From contig OZ005600.1 of the NCBI GenBank assembly GCA_963930655.1, forward strand, positions 17,018,501-17,082,500: DNA of 64,000 nt, written 5' to 3'. The notes beneath the pieces are model-generated. The model did no database searches, had not been told where the DNA came from, and was given only the letters and a program-made list of their open reading frames with translations. The DNA is from Myrica gale (Eukaryota > Streptophyta > Magnoliopsida > Fagales > Myricaceae). The position numbers were made by a program, and so were the translations under genes. Shown here piece after piece: positions 33,200-43,742 of the stretch. How positions within the stretch are numbered: the first letter of the stretch is position 1; each line of letters begins with the position of its first letter.

Positions 33200-36100
33200 T
33201 GTGAGACCCCGTTTATTTCTTTCGCTATTTCCTGTGTATTAGCTTTTAATTTCTTATGTATTAGCTTTAACCTTATTATGGGGCCATATTTTTGGCCAAT
33301 GTATGGCTTAAGCTTTATGTTAAGGTACATCAATTAATATGAGATTTTATTTCATGAAATTTTTCCTAAATAATTTTCTTGTCATTTCGGAAGTTTTGTG
33401 CAAAGTTTAAATTATATTTTCCTAAGAGCCGAAACTTGCAAGGTAAGTTTCTCGTATGGATTTATATCTTTCATTTGCCTAGTATATTTCATAATCCTTG
33501 GAAATTAAATTATGATTAAAGATTTATATATATATTGGCCGAAAATAATTAAGTGGAAGAAAATCATGAATTTCTTTTAAGTATTGAATATTTTTGTGTG
33601 TCATTAATGGGTGACATATATTATTATTTTGTGATCTAAATTAGTAGTTGAATTATCATTAGAATATTAGATGATAAGCTACTAGGCATATGATAAGTTA
33701 TAAGAGAGTTTAAAATGATAAGCACACTTGCTTATCATGGTGATAAGCTAGCATAATGATAAGCTAGGAAACTTTTTATGTAATAAGTAGATGTGGCTAT
33801 CGTAGAGATAGGCTAGAGCCATTATCTTAAGATAAATTGTTATGCTTATGAGGTGATAAGCTATGTAATTAAACTAGATAAGCTAGAGAGTTTATAGGAG
33901 ATAAGTTAGGTGATAAGTAACTAAGTTGAAAGTTAGTTGTGAGAGTAACTAAGTTAGTTGCATTTCAACCAAACAACATAAATGAGAGTTTAAGAGAAGG
34001 CCATTTACGTAGGAGTGAAAGCCAAGGTGTTGAACCCATGTGAGTTGTAAAGAAGTGATGAGATAGCAATTAATTGACAAGACAACACAAGGAAGAGAAA
34101 TGAGAGAAAAAGACATAGGGAGAGAAAGCCATGAATTTTGAATTTTACGTGAAGGTGGAGGGATTTATGAGAGAAAATCAAATGCAAAGGCATGGCTTGA
34201 GGGGACAAGAAAAGATGTGAGAAAAGTGGGAAGAGAAAAAGGTGAGAGGACCATGAAGTGGTCGGCCAATGCATCCCCCATTCACCCTTTTTTTTCTTCT
34301 TTCTCTCTCTTGTCATTTTCAAACACCTCATGTCAATTGTCATAGCAATAACTCACCTTGGGAGACTCAATTGCTTCATGTGAATTCCCTCACACTTAGC
34401 ATTTCAATTCACACTTCATTTCCTTCACTTGGCCGAATACCCCATTCCATTTCACTCTCTCTCTTTTTCTTCTCTTGACCGAACCATTCCCTTGAGCTCA
34501 AAGTCTTGTTCCTTTCTTCTTGCAACCTAAATCACTCTCTAAATTTCTAAGTTTGGTTCTCTCCTTGAGGTGACCGAACCTTCTCTTTGTACAACTCCAT
34601 TCCTGTTTTGAAAATTATACTCATTTAGCCACTTTTCCCTTGATGAGATTTAACTCACTTCCTTAGAGCTAAATCATTCAAGTTTACCATATTTCTCCCC
34701 ACCATAAAACCTACCTTAGCACCTTATAATCAAGCTTGGAACCACTCCAAAAAGGGTGAACCGAAAGTTGGGAGAAGGAAGGGTTTTGGTGAAAATTTGG
34801 TGAAGGTAGAGGTAGGCTTGATTTCACATAGTGTTCTTGCTTAAAGTTCTTTATAAGTTCTAACCTAATGTATTTTATTGTGCTAGGTACTCAAGGCTTG
34901 TGTTAATCATCAAGGTAAGGCCAAAGATGTGGGTTGTTAGTTCTAAAAAAATGATGTAGGCCGAATATCTCTTGGTTGGTTTTGAGTTGGTACTTGATTT
35001 TGTTAGATCTTGAGATTATGAGACCAACCTTAAGTTATAATGTTAGATCTAGTTATATGAGCATGAGATCCGAACTTAAATGTTAGAAAGATGTTAAAGG
35101 ATGAACAATGCATGCTAGTATGGTCTTAAAATGCAAAAGGTATGCATGATGCAAGTTTTGCCATTAAGGGTTGTGATATATGGTGTTGGCCGAAACTTAA
35201 AAGTGTTGGATCTTCAAATATTATTTTGTTAAATGTCAATTTGATGAATGACCATGGTATGTATAAAAAGTGGTGAACACATGCATATAGGCTAGTCTTG
35301 AAATATAATAGGTTGCATGCAAATCGAAAGGGCTAATCATTCTATGAACATGTTTGTTGGCCGAATATGGCATTGTGCTAGATCTAGAAGTTGTGTTGTG
35401 ATTGGTAGATCCTAGGTTGTGAATCTGAAAATGGAGGATGAGATCACCATTGGAGAAGAAAACTTAGACACGGAATGCTTAAAATGGTACATGGTCGAAT
35501 GACCTAATAAGTAGAACCCTAATAACAACCCTATAAATAAGATTATGTTTATATGTGATGGATAAATAAAATTAGGGTTATGGCTAAATGGGTTAGAAGA
35601 TTTAAGCTCAATCATAAAACACGCCATATTAGTAAGAGAAAAACATAGATAATAGGCTTAAAGATTCAGATTAAAAGAATTAGCAAAGCTTTGTGGTGTT
35701 AAGTATTGATTGAGGATTTAACTAGGTTGGCCGAAACTTAGGGTGAACAAAATAGAGCTTATATTTTTCGGGTTGCATAGAGATTTAATGTTAAGCTAAA
35801 GATTAATTATGATTAGGGTTAGTAATTGGTGAACTTAAAGACTTAGTGTAATATATGTAATAAAAGAAAAATTAGGATTTGATTAAAATGCAAATAGCTT
35901 GCTAATTAGAAACTAAGTAAGAATAATTAATAAGAAATTCTATATAAAACTTTGTGAATAATATTATATTTTCAGAAATATATCTTTGGGTAATAACCGA
36001 ATAAAATACAAATATTTAACTTGTATAATTATGTACTTATTTCTTAATACTAAGAAATGTTTGAATTGCATGTAGGCGATCTTCACATCTTTACACATAA

Positions 36101-37119
36101 TCAAGGAGACCGAGGTAAGTGGAAACCGTAAGTGGATCGTAAGTGAATCTTACACTTTTATGAAAACTGGAATGACACACTGCATCGATTCATGAACAAG
36201 CATGATATTTCGAGCAAGCATGACATGGCATGAGTATTGCATGATTTTTCTAAAGAGAATTTTTATGCAATGATTTATGGAAAGATTATGGAAAGATAAG
36301 TTAAGTCAAGGGGCTCTGGTCGGTACCGTACCATCATGATGGACACCCATACCGAATGACGAATGTGAGAAGGATGGGTGAATCCTAAGAGGCAGTGCAA
36401 CCACACTGAAGGACAAGAGAAGGTGTGGGCGTCGTGTCTAGCCATCAGGCCTGGGGCAACTACGGGCTAGCTCGACCAAATGGAAAGTCTCCAAGGGTAA
36501 GGGAGACAGTTCCGATGGGAACGCACAACCCGGACTCCAGGGGTTAAATGGAGCGTAGGTAGCCCACAAATGTGAATGAATGATTTTCAAGGGCCTGGGG
36601 CCGATTTCAAGATCAAGTTATGAATTAAACGTTTTCAAGGGCTTGGGGCCAAATTCAAGCAAGAGCATATGCATATCCATGACATGCATGTGCATCATGA
36701 ATTATGTTTCTTTTCATGTTGAGCCAGTACAAGTCAAGAGCATGTTTTAAGTTTATGTTTTTCCCTTACTGAGTCTTTTTGACTCACGTTTTTAAAATTG
36801 TGTCATTCCGGATGCCTCAGGTGAAGAAAGTCAGGAGGACTACCTGACTTAGAGGGAAAAAGATTATGTTCATGTTTTGTTGATGTGACGTGACGTGATC
36901 GATGAGATCCGTCACTTGTTAAGTGTTAAACATTTTATGTATGTATTAAGGTGCAAGTTATTGAGAACTTTAATTTATGTTATGTGCTGGCTCGAATCCC
37001 TTATGATCTTGTACGTTTCCGCCGTAAGTACATAAGAATGTATGTAAGAACGCTGGAGCTATCCGGGGGATTGCTCGCAGCTGTCACGGTCCCTGCGGGA
37101 TGCCGTTCGGGGCGTGACA
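33200..37119. mobile_element. 3.9-kb solo LTR, probably Ty3/gypsy, inside the copia-type gag
   Basis: It starts TGTGAGACCCCG and ends GGGGCGTGACA. It is flanked by a perfect 5-bp duplication, TCATC at 33195-33199 and 37120-37124. No gag or pol was found inside. TG..CA ends, great length and an internal GGGTAAGGGAGACAGTTCCG-like segment near 36500 resemble long-LTR chromovirus-type elements; this lineage call is tentative. It is younger than the copia-type element it interrupts. Confidence 0.82.
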
Positions 37120-38312
37120 TCATCATCCTCATCAATGTCTTCAAATGCCATGAAGCACATGTTGGCAATTTCTCCATCTTCTTCTTCTTCGGAGGAGGAG
37201 GAACTTTCATTGCTAGCCTTCCAAGATGTCTTCTTGTATTTGAGGTTTTTCTTTACTTTCTTGCTCTTTAGGAAGTTCTTGAACTTCCTAGTCATTAAGA
37301 CTATGGGCGTGTTTGAGTCCCAATTAATTGGGCTCAAAATTTTAGGTTTACTATTAAAAAATTTACCACATAATTTTTTATTATTATAATATTTATTAAA
37401 AATCTTCTCTCTATTTACTTTTTCACCAACTCCCATAACATTTTTTTATTATTATAATATTTATTAAAAATCTTCTCTCTATTTACTTTTTCACCAACTC
37501 CCATAACATTTTTTTATTTTATAATATTTCTCAAACCCCAATGCCCAAAATTTTCACCCTCAAACATACCCTATATCTTCCTCATCTTTATTTCAATCTT
37601 CACTTGTGGAGGATTTTAGAGCGATCCTCATCCTTTTCTTGCTCTCATTTTCATTCTCGAGCATTTGGATCTCATGGGTCATTAAGGATCCAATGAGCTC
37701 ATCCAGAGGTAGCCTGGTGAGATCCTTGGCTTCTTGTATGGCAATCACTTTGGTCTCTTATGCCTTTGGCAGTGACCTAAGGATTTTTCTCACCAAATCG
37801 GAGTTAGTATACGATTTACCAAGAGCATTCAAAGCATTTATTATTGTGGTAAATCTAGTATACATGTTATAAATAGATTCCTCTAGTGTCATTTTAAACA
37901 ATTCATAATTATGAACAAGCATATTGATTTTTGACTCTATAACTTGACTTGTTCCTTCATGAGTAATTTCTAGAGCATGCCAAATTTCCTTAGCATTTGT
38001 GCAAGAAAATATTCTATTAAATTCATTTCTCTCTAAAGCACAATAAAGAATGTTTATAACTCTAGCATTTAAAGAGATTTTCTTTTCGTCTATGTCACTA
38101 TATTCATTTTCGTTTTTAAGGGTTTCAACCTCTCCAACTTTCTTTGTGGGAATATGTGCATCATTCAAAATGCATAACCATAAATCATAATCAATGGATT
38201 GAAGATAAATTTTCATCCTAGCTTTCCAATATGCATAATCACTTCCATTAAAAAATGGTCGTCTAAGTGTGGAAAGTCCTTCAACTTGAGTGTTGAAGCT
38301 TGTAGTTGTCAT
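37120..38312 (-). pseudogene. gag, N-terminal part (copia-type fossil)
   Basis: From ATG at 38312: FFNGSDYAYWKARMKIYLQS, CTNAKEIWHALEITHEGT and YNMYTRFTTIINAL, the UBN2/gag-polypeptide domain of copia elements. It is followed by RKFKNFLKSKK and an acidic SSSSSEEEED stretch near 37200. The region also contains the MITE at 37305-37571. Broken fossil. Confidence 0.85.
37305..37571. mobile_element. Small MITE with GGGYRTGTTTGA ends
   Basis: Left end GGGCGTGTTTGA and right end TCAAACATACCC form a 12-bp inverted repeat with two mismatches. TAT flanks both sides as a possible 3-bp target duplication. Inside, a ~63-bp AT-rich unit (TTATTATTATAATATTTATT...CCCATAACAT) occurs twice in tandem. It is inserted in the copia-type gag. 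Confidence 0.7.
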
Positions 38313-38366
38313 TCTAACTCAAGATGTTTAAATCTTGTATAATGAGCACCTTTCTCCGATACCAAT

Positions 38367-39588
38367 TGTTAATCCTAGTTTTCAGGATTAAGGCAACTTA
38401 AGAGGGGTGAATTGGTTTTCTAAAACTTTTCGGTATTGACCCCCAAAGATGTGTTTGCAAGTAAAGTCTATTTTAGCACAAGTATATAATATGCAATAAG
38501 AGTAAATACGTGCTAAAAGTAGAGATAAGGGTAAGAGAAGCAAACACAGTATTTTTAGGTGGTTCGGCAAACCCGCCTAGCTCCACCCCTCAAGCTCCTT
38601 CACCGAGACTTGAGGTTTTCCACTATTCTCCAATAGCTTTACACACTAGCTTCCGGGTGCTAGTGAACCGTACAAGTGTTTTTCCGGGATCAACACTCAA
38701 ACCCTCTCAAGTGGTTTTTCTGGCTCACCACTCACAACCTCACCAAGCTTGAGATATACACTCTCAAAGCTTCTTCTTTAGTGCACAACCTCACTAAAGG
38801 AAACACCTCTATTGTATAGGTAGATGGAAGAACAAAAACTCTCTTGATAGAGTAGATATGAAAATGAAGGCTCTATCTCTTTATTCACCCAAAGACAAGG
38901 ATATGAAAGCGTGTTTTGTGTAAATGCTATGAGAAATATAGAATAGGAAGGTTTAGAATATTTCTCAAGTAGTAGAAATGATATGTGGTCGTTGGGTTAT
39001 CATTTTAGACGATATGAATGTGTATTTATAGGCCACATATGAAAACCAGCCGTTTATAGCCGTTGGGAGTTTTTGCTAAAACGAGTCGGTCGACCGCTTC
39101 AAATTACCGTTACCCAACGGTCATATTGTCAGAAGCTTCAACGGCTCTTTTGTCAAAACCAACCGGTCGACCGCTACATGAGGCGGTCGAAGTACCGGTC
39201 GACAGCTTGAACAGCCGGTCGACCTCCTCAACTTAAGCATGATCCGGTGTTTTTAAGAACAAGGTTTTTGACCACTTTTAAACACCCAATTTGGAAGACA
39301 TACTTCCTATATAAGTATATGAAGGTTTAGAGGTTTGATTGGGATATTTTGAAACCTGTAAAAACATTTTAATCTTTTAAACAAAACTTAAAACGGTTTA
39401 TGCACATTTTGAAAGATATGCAAGTGCGTGATTTAAATCTTTGTCAAATGTGAAATAAAGAGTTACAATGATTATACCCTAATGTTTTGAATCTTCACTT
39501 TAAGCACCTTGCATCTTCTTGTTTTTCTTTCTTCAAGGTTTGACTCTTTTCGTCAAGTTGTCTTTGTCTTTGAAGATGCCCATTTTGT
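38367..39588 (-). repeat. 5' LTR of the copia-type element
   Basis: Starts TGTTAATCCTAG next to the primer-binding site and is very similar to 30563-31861. On its right it adjoins the resumed LINE sequence. Confidence 0.88.
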
Positions 39589-40984
39589 CACACCTCTATG
39601 CATGAGGCTGCGGTTTTCAGTCGATGCCTAAATATTTTTTCCTCCTGGTCAGGATAGGCGTCGAACCCTAAAAAATCGTCAATTTTTCTCTCTGAATACT
39701 TCCAGTGGCATTTCTAGAGATATTTAGGACTTCCTTTGTTCATCAACCACTCCTAAGGGCGTGCTTTTGACAATATTCAGCATGGAGTCAACCAAAAATT
39801 ATCCGAGTGGAATTCCAAGCTTCTTTCTCAAGCGAGCCGCTCTATACTTATTAAATTTGTAGTTTCTGCTCTCCCTATGCACGGAACGTCCTCCTTCCTT
39901 TTGCCTCAATCTTTTTGTTCTCATCTTGTCTCTAAATTTTTCCGCTTCTGGTGGGGCTATAAACCGGACAATAATCGAAATTTGCCACTCCTTTCGTAGA
40001 AAAAAATATGTCGGCTGAAGATTGAAGGTGGAGTTGGTATTCGTTTGATGGGCAACACTAATTTATCCCTCCTTTCGAATATGACCTGGATGATGTCCAT
40101 CTCTAGTCCCCGGCCTTGGGTTCGTGCCTTCAAGCAAAATATCTCCATCATACGAGTTTTTTAACTGCTGAACCCAAGTCTTCCTCCTCTTGGTTCTGGA
40201 ATGGCCTTCTTAAGACCAGACCGCTTATCTCTAGACGTCAGTGTTTCGTGGTAGCCAATGGAACTTCCATCCGTACATGGAAAGATCCCTGGATTCCTGG
40301 ATTACGCTCATTGGCCCTCAGCCTCACCCTCTCTTTCGACAGGTGGACCCGGCTTTGCGGGTGCACAATTTCATCATTCCTCATACTCATTTTTGGAATC
40401 AATCTCACATAGAACAAACCTTTGATCACAATTCGGCCTCCTAGATTCTCAATATCAATCTCCCTCTCTCTCAGGAGGAAGACCGCCTGGTCTGGACGCC
40501 CCATTCTTCGAGCGAGTTTTCTGCCAAGTCTGTACACCGCCAGATCTTAGAGGAGTATGCTATTTCTCTTGTTCCAACCCTGCCCGTTGATTGGACCAAA
40601 CTCTGGAAACTCAATATGCATGAACGTCTAAAATTCTTCCTCTGGAAGGTAGCTTGGGATGCCCTCCCGACTCGCCAGCTCATTTCGGATCAGCTCCATG
40701 ATAATTTTCTAAGGGAGCTTTTGTGTCCTCTATGTTGTACTGCACCATAATCCTTACAACACCTCTTCCTTTTTGCTCCTACACTCGCCTCATTTGGAGA
40801 AGCGCTCCTTGGCCCATTTCTGTGGACTTGGTCAGTTTGGGCCACCTACCTCAATGGCTTCCTATTATACTAGACCCCTCTCGGTTCCTCGACATCCTGG
40901 ACTTTGAATCTCATCTCTTCCAATTATTTGCAGCTATTACTATGGACTCTCTCTGGAGGATGCAGAATAAATTGGTGCATGAGG

Positions 40985-41090
40985 GTACACGTTTGCACCC
41001 TCCCCAACTGTTATGGAGGGTGCAAACGTTTGCACCCTCCCCAGTTGGGGAACGTTTGCACCCTCCCCAACTGTTTGCACCCTCTTTCTC
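40985..41090. repeat. Short inverted/direct repeat cluster in LINE
   Basis: Units of CGTTTGCACCCTCCCCAACTG occur three times, and 41015-41040 is a perfect 26-bp palindrome centred on AAACGTTT. It lies between two coding stretches of the LINE and lengthens the frame relative to the family. Confidence 0.8.
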
Positions 41091-41208
41091 CAATTCTGTG
41101 AACATTCGCTCGAGTGGCAAGACTATCTAAGGATGACCAAAGTGATCCCAGCTGCATCCTTTGCTTCAGGTAACTTCCATAAGCTTACCTTTGATGTTGC
41201 TATCCGAC

Positions 41209-41444
41209 CGGCAAAAGTTATTGTGTGATTGGAGAGTGTGTGAGTACACGGCTGAGATTTGATTGTGTGAAATCTAATGGCTGAAACAATGTCACGTCAA
41301 TTAATGAAACCGACCCGAGAATCCGACCCACGAAACCGACCCGGTTTCATTAATTGACGTGGCATTGTTTCAGCCATTAAATTTCACACAATCTAATCTC
41401 AGCTGTGTACTCACACACTCTCCACTCACATAATAACCGACCTC
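41209..41444. mobile_element. Fold-back MITE in the LINE RNase H region
   Basis: Two arms of about 100 bp are inverted copies (GTTATTGTGTGA..GGAGAGTGTGTGAGTACAC against GGTTATTATGTGAG..). Arms meet at paired CCGACCCG motifs. Flanks are CTATCCGAC at 41200-41208 and 41445-41453, a perfect 9-bp duplication. Reading across the empty site gives DVAIRLAFSMAVAVLFNSNN, the normal LINE frame. Confidence 0.88.
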
Positions 41445-41980
41445 CTATCCGACTTGCCTTCTCTATGGCTGTTGCGGTTCTTTTCAACTCCAATAATGAT
41501 ATTCTTAATGCCTGGACTGCCATGTCTTCGGGGGTGAACCCCCTATTGGATGAAGCGGAGGCAGCCTTTAAGGCAATCTCCAAAGCCTCAAAATTATTGC
41601 TTCACAATTTGATTCTAGCTGGCGATTCAAATTTTCTGAATCTTTTCAACTGGATCTTCTATCCCTGTTCATGCCTTTGAAGATCCGGTCTCTTATTTTA
41701 AAGGCTCTTGCTCTCCTTCGTCATTGCTCTGTTTAGTCTATCATCAAGATCCCTCGCAATGATATTGTTGTGACTCATTCATTTGAATCCTGAGCGACAG
41801 CCCACTCTTTTGTTGGGGAGGTTCCTCCCTCTTTCCTTCTTGGTAGGGGCCTTTGGAAATTCAACGGGACTAAAACCACCTTGAGCCTCCGTGTCCTTTC
41901 CCTTTGTGTTTTTGTCTTTTTGTGTTTTTGTTTCCTCTTTTTGGTCAAGTCCAGTATTTCTTTGTCTTTTCATATATAAT

Positions 41981-42767
41981 ACTAGGATTTTCATCTAAGT
42001 GTTTAGAATTGTTTATTGGCATGGTTAATATGCTTCTTGTTTTTTTCCGCATTTGTTCACTACAAGGAATTCATACGAAGCATCTGCAACAAATTTTACT
42101 GTTTCTCTTTCCGAGAGTTACCAGGCAAAGAGGTCCTTAGCTGGGTAAGGGCAATTCCACCCCAAACCATCACCGCTACCGGCTTAGGCGGTGACTAAAT
42201 TTTTACCCCCGCTGCTGCCTACTACCCCACCCCTGGCAAGAGCAAAAATCATCATGGAGGCTATTTTACGATGGTTGTAAGCTGTTATTGCCTACTACAT
42301 AGAGAGAGTTGCAGGTAAAATGAGCAAAAATTCCCGCAAGAAATGAAATTTTCAGTTTGGGTTCCAATTTCGGTATATACCAAAATCAGAACGGAAAGTC
42401 ATTTTCGGTCAATGGAATCGAAATCGAAAATTTGGTTTCTGACTTTTCTTTTTTTTAAAAAAAAAAAGGTTGAAAATAAAAGTATAATGTATGGAATTAG
42501 CTTGAATATTTATTTTAGAATTTTAATTTTAAATGAATGTTTACATTTATTATTAATTTATAAAAAATAAATAAAAAATCATCCAAAATTTCGGTGCCAA
42601 ACAAAAGTCCACATAACAATCGGAAATTCAGAGTTTTAGACGAGCAAAAAGTTTATGTTCCGATTAGTAAAAATACCGAAAGAGAAAAGTGGCTCTCGGG
42701 TATCGTGTGCTCTTTTGTTTTTGTTTTATTTCTTTTGGATGGGTATTACAAGCTCTTACGTTTAGTG
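41981..42767. other. Unassigned spacer
   Basis: Contains a T/A-rich stretch with repeated TTTCGGT-type motifs (42345-42440 and 42580-42670), possibly an old DNA transposon remnant. No gene is supported. Confidence 0.4.
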
Positions 42768-43164
42768 TAGGGCTGTCCAACCTCCGGTTCGGGTCGGTTC
42801 GGTCCGGTTTAGCCGACCAAACCGGTCAGTTCGAAGAGTATATATACCGGACCGGTTATATGACCGGTCCGGTCACCGGTTTCTCCGGTTCAGTCTGGGT
42901 CGGTTTGGGTCATGTCATTTTGGACCGGTTTTGGGTTGGGCCATAACATTTTGGGCCGGTTTTAGGGTTGGGGCGTGCTATTTTGGGTCAATTTCCGGTT
43001 TGAGCCGGTTTGGAGAGTTATACTCCGGTCCAGTCCCGGGTTTTCATGAGGTAACCCGGAACCGGACCGAAATTCACCGGTTTACTGGTCCGGTCCACCC
43101 GATTGTAAAAAAAATCCACCGGTTTCGTGTAAAACCGGTCCGGCCGGTTTTTTGGACATCCCTA
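42768..43164. mobile_element. hAT-like MITE rich in CCGGTTCGG/ACCGGTC motifs
   Basis: Begins TAGGGCTGTCCAAC and ends TTGGACATCCCTA, a 13-bp inverted end with one mismatch. The interior has many CCGGTC/GACCGG units and TTTTGGGCCGG phrases. Target duplication is weak (GTTTAGTG against ATTCAGAA). Ends resemble those of the element at 16030-16576, so they may be related families. Confidence 0.7.
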
Positions 43165-43742
43165 ATTCAGAAGTTAACACTTTTTATTATTTTCCCTTTT
43201 AACTCCATAGTTCTTATATTCAGCCAAAAATAAAACTTTACAGTTCTTACACTTTGCCGAGTAATTTTTGCCTTCAAACAATCAATATCAGCCTCGAGGG
43301 TTGCTCGGGGATCAATTCACCCGTTTTGTGAAATACCCACAAAAAACAAGCATAGATTGCCAACAAAGTTGTATTTGGTGCAGATCTCAAAATAATAGTT
43401 TTTGTGTTTATAATTTTTTGAAGTAGTGTAAATTTTTTTTAGATGGATGAAGAAAAATATGTTAGAATTTGTTAAAATTTATAAAAAATTATTGAAATTT
43501 ATGAAATAGTATTAAAATCGATGAAAAAGTGAGAAAATTTTTTAAAAAATTGCCACATCTAAAACAAACCTAGCCGATTTTACGAATGACGGACACCAGC
43601 AGTAGCATACGTGGAAATATAATAAGCACAAAAAGCATACCATAGCTACCTCCTTCAAGTGGCCAGATATTTTTTCCATCTTTGTTCCACAAGGAACAAC
43701 CAGGTGCACTGAATTTCAACCTCCTTATCATCGCCACCAGCA
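43165..43742. promoter_or_regulatory. Upstream region of CGL160
   Basis: AT-rich to about 43560, then mixed sequence. An ACGTGGAAATATAATA stretch (about 43610) could hold a G-box-like core and TATA-like box about 130 bp ahead of the ATG. The transcription start cannot be read. Confidence 0.35.

Larger units (their letters stand above)
30563..39588 (-). mobile_element. Copia-type element, gag only, inserted in a LINE
   Basis: Read on the minus strand. 5' LTR is at 39588-38367, with a primer-binding site (TGGTATCGGAGA, ~38364-38353), then gag. A polypurine tract (AAAAAGGGGAAGAT, ~31875-31862) abuts the 3' LTR (31861-30563). Between the LTRs only gag-type protein is recognised, with no protease, integrase or reverse transcriptase, so it is a non-autonomous relative of copia elements with long gag regions. 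A solo LTR (33200-37119) and a MITE (37305-37571) sit inside it. The two LTRs differ by a few percent by eye, pointing to a moderately old insertion. The element is broken, with several breaks. Confidence 0.88.
39589..41980 (+). pseudogene. LINE ORF2, C-terminal part and 3' region
   Basis: Continuation of the LINE after the copia insertion. Matching plant L1 motifs are LSEWNSKLLSQASRSILIKF, VVSALPMHGTSSFLLPQS, FRFWWG, a zinc-ribbon-like region near 40620-40740 (LKFFLWKVAWDALPTRQL, LCPLCC), and an RNase H-like end (KLTFDVAIR ... ILNAWTAMSSGVNPLLDEAEAAF). It has several frame shifts and stops. A pyrimidine-rich 3' region with repeated GTGTTTTTGTC follows. About 100 codons around the YxDD site are missing relative to the family. 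Confidence 0.85.

Noticed and set aside
33200-37119. A host gene in the 3.9-kb block
   Set aside because: The TG..CA ends with a perfect 5-bp duplication explain the whole block as a solo LTR; its open frames are short.
42058-42075. A lone CACTACAAGGAATTC sequence like a CACTA terminus
   Set aside because: No matching inverted end or target duplication was found on either side within several kb.
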